From positions 1 through 64,000 of the forward strand of contig JBIKTR010000006.1 of assembly GCA_044348005.1 (NCBI GenBank): a DNA stretch of 64,000 bases, written 5' to 3'. The position numbers and the translations under genes were made by a program. The notes beneath the pieces are model-generated. The model worked only from the letters and a program-made list of their open reading frames with translations. It was not told the origin of the DNA and made no database searches. This DNA comes from JAJTHC01 sp044348005. GTDB taxonomy: Bacteria; Cyanobacteriota; Vampirovibrionia; Vampirovibrionales; JAJTHC01. Positions 36,046-45,220 of this stretch are shown here, one piece after another. The number at the start of each line of letters is the position of its first letter. Positions within the stretch are counted from its first letter, which is position 1.

Positions 36046-38580
36046 ATGAACATTGGTCAATTTGAGTTTAAGCATTATCAAGAGCTTGCTTTGCAACAGC
36101 TTTCCGCTTTTTTAGGCATCATCAAAGAAATGGATCTTACAACGGCATGGCATAAGTTCGCCATGGGCAAACCTGATTTTAGGGAATGGCAAACACGTCG
36201 TAATGGTTTGGGCAATAGCATTCCGCACGGTTGCATTATGCTTCCGACAGGGGGCGGTAAAACCCTTGTGGGGGCTTGTGCCGTGCAACGTATTCAACAT
36301 GAATACTTGCAAACAGGCAAGGGCTTGGTTTTGTGGGTGGTGCCGTCTCAAACCATTTACAAGCAAACGCTCAAAACGTTTCGGGATGTCACCAGCCCTT
36401 TGCATCAAGTGTTCAAAGAATGTGCAGGCGGTAATAGTCCTAAAATCCTTGAAAAATCGGATAAACTATCCCCTCGGGACATTCAAAATACCTTGTGCAT
36501 TATGGTGGTGACGCTTCAATCCTTTAACGTCAAAGCCAGCACGAAAGAAGGGCGAAAACTGTATAACGGCAATAGCGTGTATCAGTCCTTTTTTCCACCG
36601 TATGACAACATTCTAGGGCATCGTGATCTTAAAAACCTAGTCTCTAATTTGGACACCTACAACTTCACCGAAAAAGCCCTTTATGTAGACAATCCTGAAG
36701 AATATCCCGAAATCAAACCGTCGCTTGCCAATGTGTTTAAACTCACGCAACCGCTTGTCGTAATTGATGAATGTCATAAAAGTAAAACGATTAAGGCGAT
36801 TGAAAACATCAATCATTTTAATCCACGCTTTATTTTAGAATTGAGTGCCACACCGTTTGACAATAGCAACATTTTGTATCAAGCCATGGGGCGTGATTTA
36901 TGGCGTGAACAAATGATTAAGCTCCCGATTCACTTGCATAATGGCAAGGATCTGTCATGGCAACAATGCTTGCAACAGGCGTATGAAAAGCGTCGTGCGT
37001 TGGAAAGTTCTGCCCTTGAAATGACGGGGCGTTTTGGAGAATACTTGCGTCCTATTTTATTGGTACGAGTGCAACGCACGGGTAAAGATCAACGAGATGC
37101 TCAATTTATTCATGCTCAAGATGTGAAGGAATGGTTACTTCAAAAAGGTGTTCCTGAACATGAAATAGCGATCCGCTCTTCTGAAGACGACGATTTAGGC
37201 GGTCGTGATTTAATGAGTGCATCCGAATCGATACGTTACATCATCACCAAAGACGCCTTGCGTGAAGGGTGGGATTGTCCTTTTGCCTATGTCTTATGTA
37301 ATTTAGACAACACGCATACCGATGTTTCAATGGTGCAGATGCTAGGGCGTATTTTAAGGCAACCGAATGCCAAACGTTTTGAATCACACACCGAACTCAA
37401 TGAAGCCTTTGTGTATTGCTACCATGCCAAAGTGAACGAATTAACGGACACGGTTATTAAAGGGCTTGAAAAACAGGGCTTAGGCAATTTGAAAAATGCC
37501 CTGATTTCAGAAGGAGACACCCAAGCATCTTTCAAACATACGCTAAAAAAACGTGCCAAGTTTATTCAAGAATCGGTTATTTTACCGACGGTTTTATTTC
37601 ATCCTCGCAAGGCGTATAATAACCAACATGCGAAGGAATTTGAAGAACTAAACTGGACGAATCACTTATTGCCCTTCATTGATTTTAAGGAAATTGAGGT
37701 TTGCATCACGCCTCATTTAGAAAAATTACAGAACATCCACTGTGAAAGTACCTTGCTTGGTTTTTATAAACAGAACAAAAAAGGGGAGGATACCTTAGGG
37801 TATTTACAGGGGAAAATGGATTTACAATACATAGAACCCGAATACCCAAGCCCTCATGCGTTGTATCGCTTGTTATATCCTGTTGTGCCGAATGCCTTTG
37901 TGGCTCATCAATTGCTAGGCGATTCTATTGAAAGTATCCGTACATCTTCGATGCCTTATCAGTTCATGGCAAGCATAAAAGCAGAGATTGAGTCCCAAGT
38001 GTACCAACAATCTGAAGCACTGTTTAGAGATTGGCTAAGCAAAGGCATACTTTCCTTTGAAATTGTGGAACAATCCACTAAAAAACAAGGACATTTATTG
38101 AAAAGTGAGTTTGATGTTTCGACTCAAGAAAAAGAAACGGAAACACTGTCATTTGAAAATGCTCTTTATGAACCGATGCTTTCTAGCTTTTTTAACCAGT
38201 CCGAAAAAAGCGTAGCAGGTTACTTAGACGAAGACAAAGCGATCGTATGGTGGCATCGTTTATTTCAAAGTCACCAGTACAAATTGCAAGGTTGGCAAAA
38301 AAATGTGATTTATCCTGACTTTTTGGTAAAGCAAACGGTTGATGAATTAGGCAAAACTGAATATATGCTTCTTGAAACAAAGGGTAAGCACTTACTAGGC
38401 AACGATGATACTGAATACAAAAAAGCCTTGTTAGGGGTATTAGGAAAGAACTATCGAGTCATTGGTACATTCAAAACACCTCAAACCATGCGGAACTTAG
38501 TATTACCTTTGAAAGAAGGCTGGGAACACGATTTACAATCCTTTTTAAACGTGAATCACAGAATCCGTCAAGCCCAATAA
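36046..38580 (+). CDS. res: type III restriction endonuclease subunit (Res)
   Basis: 844 residues, an SF2 helicase with C-terminal nuclease. Walker A is LPTGGGKTLVGA (K72), the DExx box is VVIDECHKSKT (D241 E242 C243 H244), motif III is LELSATPF, and motif VI lies near QMLGRILRQPNAKRF. The nuclease PD-(D/E)xK motif is IYPDFLV ... LLETKGKHL (about 757-778). With Mod it cleaves DNA lacking methylation after ATP-dependent translocation. All motifs look intact. Composition becomes more AT-rich toward the 3' end, leading into two very AT-rich genes. Confidence 0.93.
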   Translation: MNIGQFEFKHYQELALQQLSAFLGIIKEMDLTTAWHKFAMGKPDFREWQTRRNGLGNSIPHGCIMLPTGGGKTLVGACAVQRIQHEYLQTGKGLVLWVVPSQTIYKQTLKTFRDVTSPLHQVFKECAGGNSPKILEKSDKLSPRDIQNTLCIMVVTLQSFNVKASTKEGRKLYNGNSVYQSFFPPYDNILGHRDLKNLVSNLDTYNFTEKALYVDNPEEYPEIKPSLANVFKLTQPLVVIDECHKSKTIKAIENINHFNPRFILELSATPFDNSNILYQAMGRDLWREQMIKLPIHLHNGKDLSWQQCLQQAYEKRRALESSALEMTGRFGEYLRPILLVRVQRTGKDQRDAQFIHAQDVKEWLLQKGVPEHEIAIRSSEDDDLGGRDLMSASESIRYIITKDALREGWDCPFAYVLCNLDNTHTDVSMVQMLGRILRQPNAKRFESHTELNEAFVYCYHAKVNELTDTVIKGLEKQGLGNLKNALISEGDTQASFKHTLKKRAKFIQESVILPTVLFHPRKAYNNQHAKEFEELNWTNHLLPFIDFKEIEVCITPHLEKLQNIHCESTLLGFYKQNKKGEDTLGYLQGKMDLQYIEPEYPSPHALYRLLYPVVPNAFVAHQLLGDSIESIRTSSMPYQFMASIKAEIESQVYQQSEALFRDWLSKGILSFEIVEQSTKKQGHLLKSEFDVSTQEKETETLSFENALYEPMLSSFFNQSEKSVAGYLDEDKAIVWWHRLFQSHQYKLQGWQKNVIYPDFLVKQTVDELGKTEYMLLETKGKHLLGNDDTEYKKALLGVLGKNYRVIGTFKTPQTMRNLVLPLKEGWEHDLQSFLNVNHRIRQAQ

Positions 38581-38599
38581 TGCAAGAAGGGGAAAAGAT

Positions 38600-39778
38600 A
38601 TGCCTCAAAATAAGGATTTTTTCCTACACTCTTTTTTTAGGCATCTAGGTAAAGACGGGCTTATGTTTTACCTGAATGAAACCCAGCATTCTTTAAAAAA
38701 TAAGATTCAATCTATTTTTCAAGAACATCGTAAAAAAAGTGAAAGCTCCATTTTACAGGAATGGATTGTTCCTTTATTTGAGAGTTCAGAAAACCAAAAG
38801 GTTACTCAAGATCTAAATGCCTTCAAACACATCAATGAATTAAGTCATCCTCATGGATTTCATGCGTTACGGTCTGAATGTTTTTACAATCAACTAGAAC
38901 ACTTGTTACAAGAATATCAAACTCCGCATGCCCTTGCTTTGTACATGTACTTAAAGCATGAAGACTTATTTAAAAATGCCGAATTTGTCTCATATATTGA
39001 CCAAACTCCCAATTGGAAGCTTTATGCAGGAATGAAAAAAAGTACATTAAAGCCATGGAACGAGCAAAAAGAGTCTTTTTATGATGACATTAAAGATAAG
39101 TTTCGTAAGCATTTACACAATATGGTAAATCTAAAAATAGAGGCTTATGATTTTAAAGACCGCTTTATTTTAGACATTAAAACTGAAGGAGATTATAAGC
39201 AACAGGAAGTTTTCAATAAACAAGGTGAACTAGAGGTTGAAACTTTCCGACCTTCAATAGAGTTTGCCATTTTATACTACAAGGAAAATGGCTTTTTAAA
39301 AGTAAAGACACCCCAATATGAAGCGGTATTAGCAGACGCCTTACATCAGAGCTTTGCAATAATTTTGTTAGAAAATCCACTGCATTTGATGACTTTAAAA
39401 GATGTAAGGGTCGTTAATTTAGAACAAGCAAAACAGTTTTTGAAACTCGATTTCCCCGAAGGCTTAAAACATGAGTTTGATAAAGCAATTGTTACTTCAA
39501 TTAAGTTTAAAGAAACCTCAAGAGAAGGGGATTCTTCCAATACAATAGCATTCCATAATAAGCAACACTTGCATCGAGAACTTCAAAATAAAAAATGGGA
39601 CTTAAGTAAAACAGAGGTTTTATCCATATCAATTCAATTTCAGTATAGACATAATAACCGTTTTCGTTCTAAAACAATTACACTTGTTCAAAAAACAAAT
39701 AAGACATCCACCAATACAACAGAATTATGTTTAGAAATTGAAAAGATTCTAATTTACTGGAGTTTTATGAATATCTAA
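38600..39778 (+). CDS. unknown protein X in the mod-res operon
   Basis: 392 residues, 19 bp after res, with AAGGGGAAAAG before the ATG. No family recognised. It is charged and mostly helical in the first half (FYLNETQHSLKNKIQSIFQEHRKKSES), with beta-rich segments in the second (FRPSIEFAILYYKENGFLKVKTPQYEAVLADALHQSF). No membrane segment, zinc motif or clear nuclease motif is visible. Strongly AT-rich compared with mod. Placement and coupling suggest an accessory defence or regulatory protein for the restriction system, which is inference. Confidence 0.75.
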   Translation: MPQNKDFFLHSFFRHLGKDGLMFYLNETQHSLKNKIQSIFQEHRKKSESSILQEWIVPLFESSENQKVTQDLNAFKHINELSHPHGFHALRSECFYNQLEHLLQEYQTPHALALYMYLKHEDLFKNAEFVSYIDQTPNWKLYAGMKKSTLKPWNEQKESFYDDIKDKFRKHLHNMVNLKIEAYDFKDRFILDIKTEGDYKQQEVFNKQGELEVETFRPSIEFAILYYKENGFLKVKTPQYEAVLADALHQSFAIILLENPLHLMTLKDVRVVNLEQAKQFLKLDFPEGLKHEFDKAIVTSIKFKETSREGDSSNTIAFHNKQHLHRELQNKKWDLSKTEVLSISIQFQYRHNNRFRSKTITLVQKTNKTSTNTTELCLEIEKILIYWSFMNI

Positions 39779-39779
39779 A

Positions 39780-40664
39780 ATGCAACAATTTTTTACACTG
39801 GATTTAGCTAAAACAGGTTTATCAAAAAGATCGATCAACGCCTTAAAGAAGAAGAGGATTATTCAAGATAGGCTAAATGCTCATTGGTTTTGTGATGAAT
39901 GTGAAGAAGAACACGATTATATTTTTAACGGTAACGAAACTTTAGAAGTCTGTAATCGTAACCTACATAGCTTAGGGGCTAAAGTATCCGATTCAGCAAG
40001 GACTTACAAAGTTCTTTCTACATGGCATTGTAATGAAGAACTAAAAAAAGTAAACTCTCTCACGCATTTACCTAATTCCAATTTTGAACAGTTTGTTCCT
40101 ATTGGGACGAATAAAGATCTTCAAGTTTGGTGGTTGTATACTTACCCCTATAATCTGAATAAACAAGACTTTATTCAGATTATTAAAGCGTTTCCTTTCA
40201 AAAAACTAATTTTGGTTACAATGGAACCTTTTCTTTTACCTTCCAATCTACAAGAAAGTCTAAACTCATTTAATTATGCGACGATTTCAATTGATGAACT
40301 TTTAACGAAAGCTCTTCATTTAGAAACATTTTCAGAAGCTCGATATTTTTTATCACTAGACCTAGAAAACACAATAGCTTATTTAAATAATCAGCCCACA
40401 TATTTAAGACTAGACATGGCAATTTTTTTACATCTGATTTTTACAAAATACCCTTTACCATTAGAAAGTTCTTACTTTATTGATCACTATCTTGATCTAT
40501 TTGAAATGTATGATTCTAGTGGAAAAACTAAAGAAATCCCTGATATTTACAAGCTAAGAACAGAACTTAATCAAACATTTAATTTAGACTTTGATCTTAT
40601 AAACAAAAAGTCTAAAAACACAGGATATACCTTACATAGGTCTATTGAAATTGATAAAAACTAA
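39780..40664 (+). CDS. unknown protein Y in the mod-res operon (N-terminal zinc-ribbon-like)
   Basis: 294 residues; the ATG comes one base after the stop of protein X, so the pair is translated together. The N-terminus has a short helical motif (LSKRSINALKKKRIIQDR) followed by WFCDECEEEHDY and a later EVCNRNLH, which may form a small zinc site together with WHC. The remainder is helical and Leu-rich. Not recognised. It could be a partner of protein X, and the motif LSKRSINALKKK suggests nucleic-acid binding, but that is speculative. Confidence 0.72.
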   Translation: MQQFFTLDLAKTGLSKRSINALKKKRIIQDRLNAHWFCDECEEEHDYIFNGNETLEVCNRNLHSLGAKVSDSARTYKVLSTWHCNEELKKVNSLTHLPNSNFEQFVPIGTNKDLQVWWLYTYPYNLNKQDFIQIIKAFPFKKLILVTMEPFLLPSNLQESLNSFNYATISIDELLTKALHLETFSEARYFLSLDLENTIAYLNNQPTYLRLDMAIFLHLIFTKYPLPLESSYFIDHYLDLFEMYDSSGKTKEIPDIYKLRTELNQTFNLDFDLINKKSKNTGYTLHRSIEIDKN

Positions 40665-40678
40665 GATAAACCTTCCCA

Positions 40679-40703
40679 CAATCTTCCAAAATATCGGAAG
40701 ATT
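40679..40703. terminator. hairpin at the end of the restriction operon
   Basis: AATCTTCC and GGAAGATT form an eight-base-pair stem with loop AAAATATC, followed by TTAAGG; only a weak T tract. It may end the mod-res-X-Y transcript. Confidence 0.5.
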
Positions 40704-40778
40704 TAAGGGGTAATAAAATACAGGCTAAACTTTCATAATACTTCTTGTGACCGCAATCCCACAGGAAGGGGGTAAGCC

Positions 40779-41069
40779 ATGCACAATCAAATACCGCTTG
40801 CCCCACTTGAAGACGTAAGTCACGCACCACTTGCCATGCCTAAAAACAAAAGGCTTCATGTCGTCAACCCCGACCCGATGCACAAGCTACGGGAACATTA
40901 TGGCGGATTGTCTGACAGTGAAGAAACGGAAATCCTCAACAATCTTGCAGGGTTTGCGTCTATTTTGCATGGCTGGCAAGTGGCGTATGAAGCCGAGTTA
41001 CAAACAACCCCGAATAAGGAGGCTAACGACGATGAAACGTCCGATCCCGAAAAAGAAAAATCCGCTTGA
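40779..41069 (+). CDS. small element protein of unknown function
   Basis: 96 residues (MHNQIPLAPLEDVSHAP), with GGAAGGGGG upstream of the ATG. It has a conserved-looking middle MHKLREHYGGLSDSEETEILNNLAGFASILHGW and an acidic C-terminus. First gene of the replication module. Unknown; perhaps a regulator or helicase-loader type small protein. Confidence 0.65.
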   Translation: MHNQIPLAPLEDVSHAPLAMPKNKRLHVVNPDPMHKLREHYGGLSDSEETEILNNLAGFASILHGWQVAYEAELQTTPNKEANDDETSDPEKEKSA

Positions 41070-41172
41070 AGAGCAAACGGATTACATAAAAGTTTATGAC
41101 CTGATTATAGCACACTATCACTACATTAAACAAGTGCTTCCCCCAGTAAAAGTGGGAGGCAAGCACGTCTAA
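41032..41172 (+). CDS. 46-residue basic/helical small protein
   Basis: MKRPIPKKKNPLEEQTDYIKVYDLI..., start ATG at 41032 with a very good AAGGAGG eleven bases upstream. It overlaps the end of the preceding gene by 38 bp in another frame, and its stop TAA shares a base with the primase ATG. The strong ribosome site and chained overlaps argue that it is real. No homology recognised. Confidence 0.6.
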   Translation: MKRPIPKKKNPLEEQTDYIKVYDLIIAHYHYIKQVLPPVKVGGKHV

Positions 41173-42065
41173 TGTATTCTAATAATGCAAACCAAGAATG
41201 CGAAAGAATCGCCGAAGTCTTTCAACTAAAGGCGACTCGACAAGGTGGATTTAAAGGGCAATGCCCCTTGTGTGGCTATCCTGATACGTTTGATCTTAAG
41301 GCGGAAGGGGGCAAGGTCTTACTTTATTGCCATGCCTGCCAAGCTCCTTTTGGAGCCTTCCTTCAGTATTTTCAATCGCTGGATATAGGGCAAGCGACTA
41401 AGCCCTATAAAGCCATGCCACAAGCAAGCCCTGTGAAGGTCTCGCACCCTAGCAAGCAAGAAACCTTGTCGATTGCTCAAGGCATATGGGAGGCATCTAA
41501 AGCACTTGAAGGCACGCTTGCGGAACGCTATTTAGCATCAAGAGGCATAACGCTAAAAAAGTTGGATGCCTTACGCTTTCATCCGTCTTTAAAGCATAGC
41601 GGAAGCAGTTTGTACCACCCTGCTTTAGTGGCGAAAATAACCACAGAAGACGGCGTGTTGACAGGCATCCACCGAACCTATCTCGCACCAGACGGCAAGG
41701 GCAAAGCCCTCCTTTTAGACCCCAAAAAGATGCTAGGCAACACAAGGGGAGCAAACATCCATTTAAGCCCCCTCACAGGCGACACACTCGCCGTATGTGA
41801 AGGCATTGAAACAGGGTTAAGCGTCCTACAAATGACAGGCATCCCGACGTGGGTGTGTCTTTCAACAGGAGGCATGGTAAGCCTTGAAATCCCTAAAACC
41901 ATTCGCACCTTACTGATTTGTGGAGACAATGACCCAGCAGGCATAACCGCCTCGCTTGCCTTAAAAGCCCGAGCGATTGAAGAAGGCTATGCCGTGAAAT
42001 ACATCACCCCCGAAGAGGCAGGCTTTGATTTTAACGATGTTTTACAAAAGGAGATGACCCAATGA
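41172..42065 (+). CDS. zinc-ribbon/Toprim primase-like protein
   Basis: 297 residues. The N-terminal zinc ribbon (GQCPLCGYPDTF ... LLYCHACQAPFG) resembles DnaG/phage primase zinc fingers. A middle domain follows (YLASRGITLKKLDALRFHPSL), then a Toprim domain with the Glu in LAVCEGIETGLSVL and the DxD-like acidic pair in LLICGDNDPAG, ending DFNDVL. It is likely the element's replication primase or primer-making partner of the next gene, with which it overlaps by 4 bp. Confidence 0.85.
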   Translation: MYSNNANQECERIAEVFQLKATRQGGFKGQCPLCGYPDTFDLKAEGGKVLLYCHACQAPFGAFLQYFQSLDIGQATKPYKAMPQASPVKVSHPSKQETLSIAQGIWEASKALEGTLAERYLASRGITLKKLDALRFHPSLKHSGSSLYHPALVAKITTEDGVLTGIHRTYLAPDGKGKALLLDPKKMLGNTRGANIHLSPLTGDTLAVCEGIETGLSVLQMTGIPTWVCLSTGGMVSLEIPKTIRTLLICGDNDPAGITASLALKARAIEEGYAVKYITPEEAGFDFNDVLQKEMTQ

Positions 42066-43630
42066 CCGATATTCAAGCCCTGATTAACCAGTCCCCACTA
42101 GAAACCGCTGAAACGGTTGAAGCATCCAAATGGGGAACGCCAAGACCGATTCAAAGCGTTTTGCTCCCCGTGGATGACCTTGATTTAAGCCTCGTGCCTT
42201 ATGAAGCACGGGCATGGCTTGAAGATGAAGCCGAACGCTTGCAAGTCAAACCCGACTTTATAGCGGTGTCCTTAATGGTCATTTTAAGTAGCGTCATTGG
42301 CAGACAAGTGGCGATTCGCCCCAAAGCAAAGGACGATTGGATCGTTGTGCCTAACTTATGGGGCATGATTATTGGCAGACCGTCTAGCTTTAAAAGCCCT
42401 AGCGTGGCAGGTGTTTTAAAACCCTTGAATCGACTGCAAGCTTTATCGATTCAAGAAAATGAACAAGCCTTGAATGAGTTTCAATCCCTTGAAAAAAGAA
42501 AAGACTTGGAACGAAAAGTGTTGACGGACAAATTAAAACGAACCATGAAGGTAAACCCCGACACGGTGGATATAGAAGCCGAAACCCTCGCCATTGAAGA
42601 AAAATGCAAGCTCCCTTCTAAGCCTGCTTGCAAGCGTTATATCGCCAATGATATTACCGTTCAAAAATTGGGGGAACTCTTGAGAGACAATCCCAATGGC
42701 GTGCTGGTGTTTCGAGACGAACTTTCCGCCTTTTTACACAAGCTAGACAAAGAAGGACACGACCAAGACCGTAGCTTCTTCTTAGAAGCGTGGAACGGCA
42801 CCAACAGTTATTCAGACGACACCATAAGCCGTGGCACGGTTTACATCGAATCGTGTTGTGTGTCTGTTTTTGGAGGCATACAGCCTACCGTGCTTAGCAA
42901 GTGGCTCGCCGATGCCATTCAACACACGGGCAAAGATGACGGCTTAATGCAACGCTTTCAGCTCATGGTTTACCCTGATTCTTTGCGAGAGATTCAAGGC
43001 GTGGATCGTTACCCGAATACGCAAGCCAAAAACACTTACTTTGAACTGGTGAAGCGATTAAGCACGCTTTCCCCTGAAATAATTGGGTGCCAACAAGAAG
43101 AAGAGGAATTGCCTTATTTAAGATTCGCCCCTGAAGCCCAAGTGATTTTCGATGACTGGTATTTAGACTTAAGGCAAAGGCTTTCTAGCCGTGAAGGTGA
43201 CAGCACCTTAGAAGCTCATTTTATGAAGTATTCGTCTTTAGTACCGTCTTTGGCGTTGATTTGTCATTTGGCTAATGGGCATACAGGCAAGGTGTCGAAA
43301 GAAGCCTTGTTACAAGCCCTTGCATGGAGTGAATACCTTGCAAGCCATGCCAAGCGGATTTATGCACTAGGGCAGAATCATCATTTAACGGTGGCTCATG
43401 CTTTGTTGAAACGTCTTAAGGCAAAAGAACTCAACAACCCTTTTACCTTGCGAGAAATCAAACGTAAGCATTGGCAAGGTATGAGCGAACCCAAAACGCT
43501 CGAAGAGGGGGTGGACACCTTAGAAGAGCATGGCTACTTGCGAAAAGAAGAGAGTCGCCCTCTAATAGGTCGCCCGAGTGTTCAGTATTACATCAATCCT
43601 AGTTTGTTAGGGGAAACAGATCATGGGTAA
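42062..43630 (+). CDS. DUF3987-family helicase-like replication protein
   Basis: 522 residues. The N-terminus PYEARAWLEDEAERLQVKPDFIAVSLMVILSSVIGRQVAIRPK and the phosphate-binding GRPSSFKSPS (a Walker-A-like loop) are typical of DUF3987, with VFRDELSAFLHKLD as the Walker-B-like region. The family accompanies Toprim primases in plasmids and integrated elements and is thought to replace DnaB-type or D5-type helicases. The tail has a winged-helix-like part (NPFTLREIKRKHWQGMSEPKTLEEGVDTLEEHGYL). Confidence 0.85.
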   Translation: MTDIQALINQSPLETAETVEASKWGTPRPIQSVLLPVDDLDLSLVPYEARAWLEDEAERLQVKPDFIAVSLMVILSSVIGRQVAIRPKAKDDWIVVPNLWGMIIGRPSSFKSPSVAGVLKPLNRLQALSIQENEQALNEFQSLEKRKDLERKVLTDKLKRTMKVNPDTVDIEAETLAIEEKCKLPSKPACKRYIANDITVQKLGELLRDNPNGVLVFRDELSAFLHKLDKEGHDQDRSFFLEAWNGTNSYSDDTISRGTVYIESCCVSVFGGIQPTVLSKWLADAIQHTGKDDGLMQRFQLMVYPDSLREIQGVDRYPNTQAKNTYFELVKRLSTLSPEIIGCQQEEEELPYLRFAPEAQVIFDDWYLDLRQRLSSREGDSTLEAHFMKYSSLVPSLALICHLANGHTGKVSKEALLQALAWSEYLASHAKRIYALGQNHHLTVAHALLKRLKAKELNNPFTLREIKRKHWQGMSEPKTLEEGVDTLEEHGYLRKEESRPLIGRPSVQYYINPSLLGETDHG

Positions 43631-44018
43631 GTGGTTGCAAGCCTTGAAAGAAGAGCGTGCCAAGCCGTCTGTTTTAGAGGTGGAAACAAGCGAAAAAAAT
43701 AAAAACACACCCATGCACCCAGTGCCAAAAGTGACAAAACCCCCTTTTGGCACTTTTGACACTTCCCCTCATAGTCCTTTTGAAAAAAATACACCTGTTT
43801 CACCAGCGGATGTTCACACGTTGATTCGCTATTTGATGCCGAAGGGCTTTGTGTCAACGTACACGGTGACAATAGGCTTAAACTGGCAGGTGGCTCGTGT
43901 GGAAGCGGTGGCGTTGCACCTGAAGCACCAGCTATGGCTCTTAGATGACAAGTCCTCCATTGCCCTCACCAGCTTGGCAAGACGTTTGTTTAAGATAAAG
44001 CAAGTAGATGACAAATAA
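43623..44018 (+). CDS. small element protein downstream of DUF3987
   Basis: 131 residues, overlapping the previous gene by 8 bp. Pro/Thr-rich linker, then a helical part (VHTLIRYLMPKGFVSTYTVTIGLNWQVARVEAVALHLK) that could form a winged helix. Unknown. It ends the replication module ahead of a hairpin at about 44100. Confidence 0.6.
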   Translation: MGKWLQALKEERAKPSVLEVETSEKNKNTPMHPVPKVTKPPFGTFDTSPHSPFEKNTPVSPADVHTLIRYLMPKGFVSTYTVTIGLNWQVARVEAVALHLKHQLWLLDDKSSIALTSLARRLFKIKQVDDK

Positions 44019-44098
44019 ACCCCGTCTGTCTAAAATAGCGGTTGATGCCTTGCTTCAATTTTTTTTTGTGGCGATTTTTTTAAGCCAAGCATAAACTA

Positions 44099-44118
44099 GA
44101 AGGGGTACCCCCTTTTTC
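44099..44118 (+). terminator. short intrinsic terminator
   Basis: AAGGGG and CCCCTT stem with a 3-base loop, followed by TTTTTC. Confidence 0.7.
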
Positions 44119-44253
44119 TCCCGTCTAACCATTCTTAAAACTATTTTCTACACGAAACATATTCAATCGTTTTAATCCTCCCAAAGCCATTCATTGCTTT
44201 TAATCCACCCCACAAAATGCTATAATAGGCGTAACCAACAAGGAGGGCATGGC

Positions 44254-44730
44254 ATGAAGGCACTGGCAACACATCCGATATTTAAACGCAACGACGAAAA
44301 CCAGTGGATGCTTAGCAATGATGAAAACATTCACGAACTAGCCACCTTGTTTGGCACCACAAGCCCCGCCCTTGCCATGCACTGGCTTCACCAGTATATG
44401 AACACGTTTCCTAGTGCCTCAATCGAAATGGATCCGAACATGCTGGTGCAATACCTCCACGATATACAGCCACAATCCAGCACCGAAGCCTTGCTTGCCT
44501 TAAATATGCTCATGCTTCAAGAACAAACTTTTCTAATGAGTGGACGTTTGAAAGATCAAACCTTTCATAGCGGTTTTAAAGTCTTCACCAATTGTATTTT
44601 AAAGTTAAGCGGTGCCTTTGCCAAACAAGCCGAAGCACTCGCCAAACTACGAGGCAAGTCGGGCAATACCTTCTTGCAACAAGTGAATGTGAATGACGGC
44701 GGGCAAGCGGTCGTGACACAAGGGACGTAA
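44254..44730 (+). CDS. element protein of a paired family, copy 1 (upstream member)
   Basis: 158 residues from the ATG at 44254, with AAGGAGGG upstream. Mostly helical; it ends with a repeat-like tail LQQVNVNDGGQAVVTQG. A paralogue lies at 46519-47109 in inverted orientation, sharing QPQSSTEALLALNML / APKDSTESMLASQMV and the tail NVENHGQAMIGN. Proteins with such GGQA tails next to HGGKSTG proteins occur in other mobile elements as far as I recall. Function unknown. The partner gene starts 3 bp after the stop. Confidence 0.7.
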   Translation: MKALATHPIFKRNDENQWMLSNDENIHELATLFGTTSPALAMHWLHQYMNTFPSASIEMDPNMLVQYLHDIQPQSSTEALLALNMLMLQEQTFLMSGRLKDQTFHSGFKVFTNCILKLSGAFAKQAEALAKLRGKSGNTFLQQVNVNDGGQAVVTQGT

Positions 44731-44733
44731 AAA

Positions 44734-45015
44734 ATGGAAGTCCTACCCCATGTCCCCAAAACTTTAATTTTTAAGCCTTGTGGAGCCAACAGTAAGCGTT
44801 CAGGTTTGCCATGTTCACAACCAGCGATGAAGAACGGTCGATGTCGCTTTCATGGGGGCAAGTCGACAGGGGCGAAAACGCCCGAAGGCAAGCAAGCCCA
44901 ACGACAGGCGAACCTTAAGGCGGGCTTGTATACAAAAGAAGCGATCGCCGAACGTCAAGAAGTGCGGGAGCTTTTGAATCAGTGTAAGGCGTTACTCGAT
45001 GAAATTGAGTTGTAA
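44734..45015 (+). CDS. HGGKSTG-motif small protein, copy 1
   Basis: 93 residues. The conserved core KPCGANSKRSGLPCSQPAMKN followed by GRCRFHGGKSTGAKTPEGK has three Cys and a His that could bind zinc. This family is common in phages and islands, usually next to a gene like the preceding one. An inverted paralogue is at 46260-46532. Function unknown. Confidence 0.75.
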   Translation: MEVLPHVPKTLIFKPCGANSKRSGLPCSQPAMKNGRCRFHGGKSTGAKTPEGKQAQRQANLKAGLYTKEAIAERQEVRELLNQCKALLDEIEL

Positions 45016-45148
45016 AGTTTCGCAGTTTTTGCCATAGGAGGGTGTAGTGGCGGGGTAAAAACAATTTGCAAATAGATTAAAAACCGCATGTTGGCAACAT
45101 TCACGCATGCGTGTTTGGGAAGTTTTGGGGCAAAAGCTACCGATTTAA

Positions 45149-45205
45149 AAAGTCAACCTATGAGTTGACAAAATAAAATACCTTGTCAACTCATAGGTTG
45201 ACTTT
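45149..45205. repeat. perfect 23-bp inverted repeat at the 3' end of the Abi gene
   Basis: Arms AAAGTCAACCTATGAGTTGAC and their complement are separated by 11 bases. Each arm is itself a palindrome (GTCAAC-CTATGA-GTTGAC), so each could fold separately with complementary loops. Read on the minus strand it follows the Abi stop codon and is followed by a T tract, so it may be a terminator. It is longer than needed for termination. Confidence 0.9.
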
Positions 45206-45220
45206 CCTTGTAGAAGTTTT

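Noticed and set aside
45149..45205. CRISPR-like or IS end
   Set aside because: A single inverted repeat with an 11-base loop and no transposase; a terminator or RNA structure fits better.
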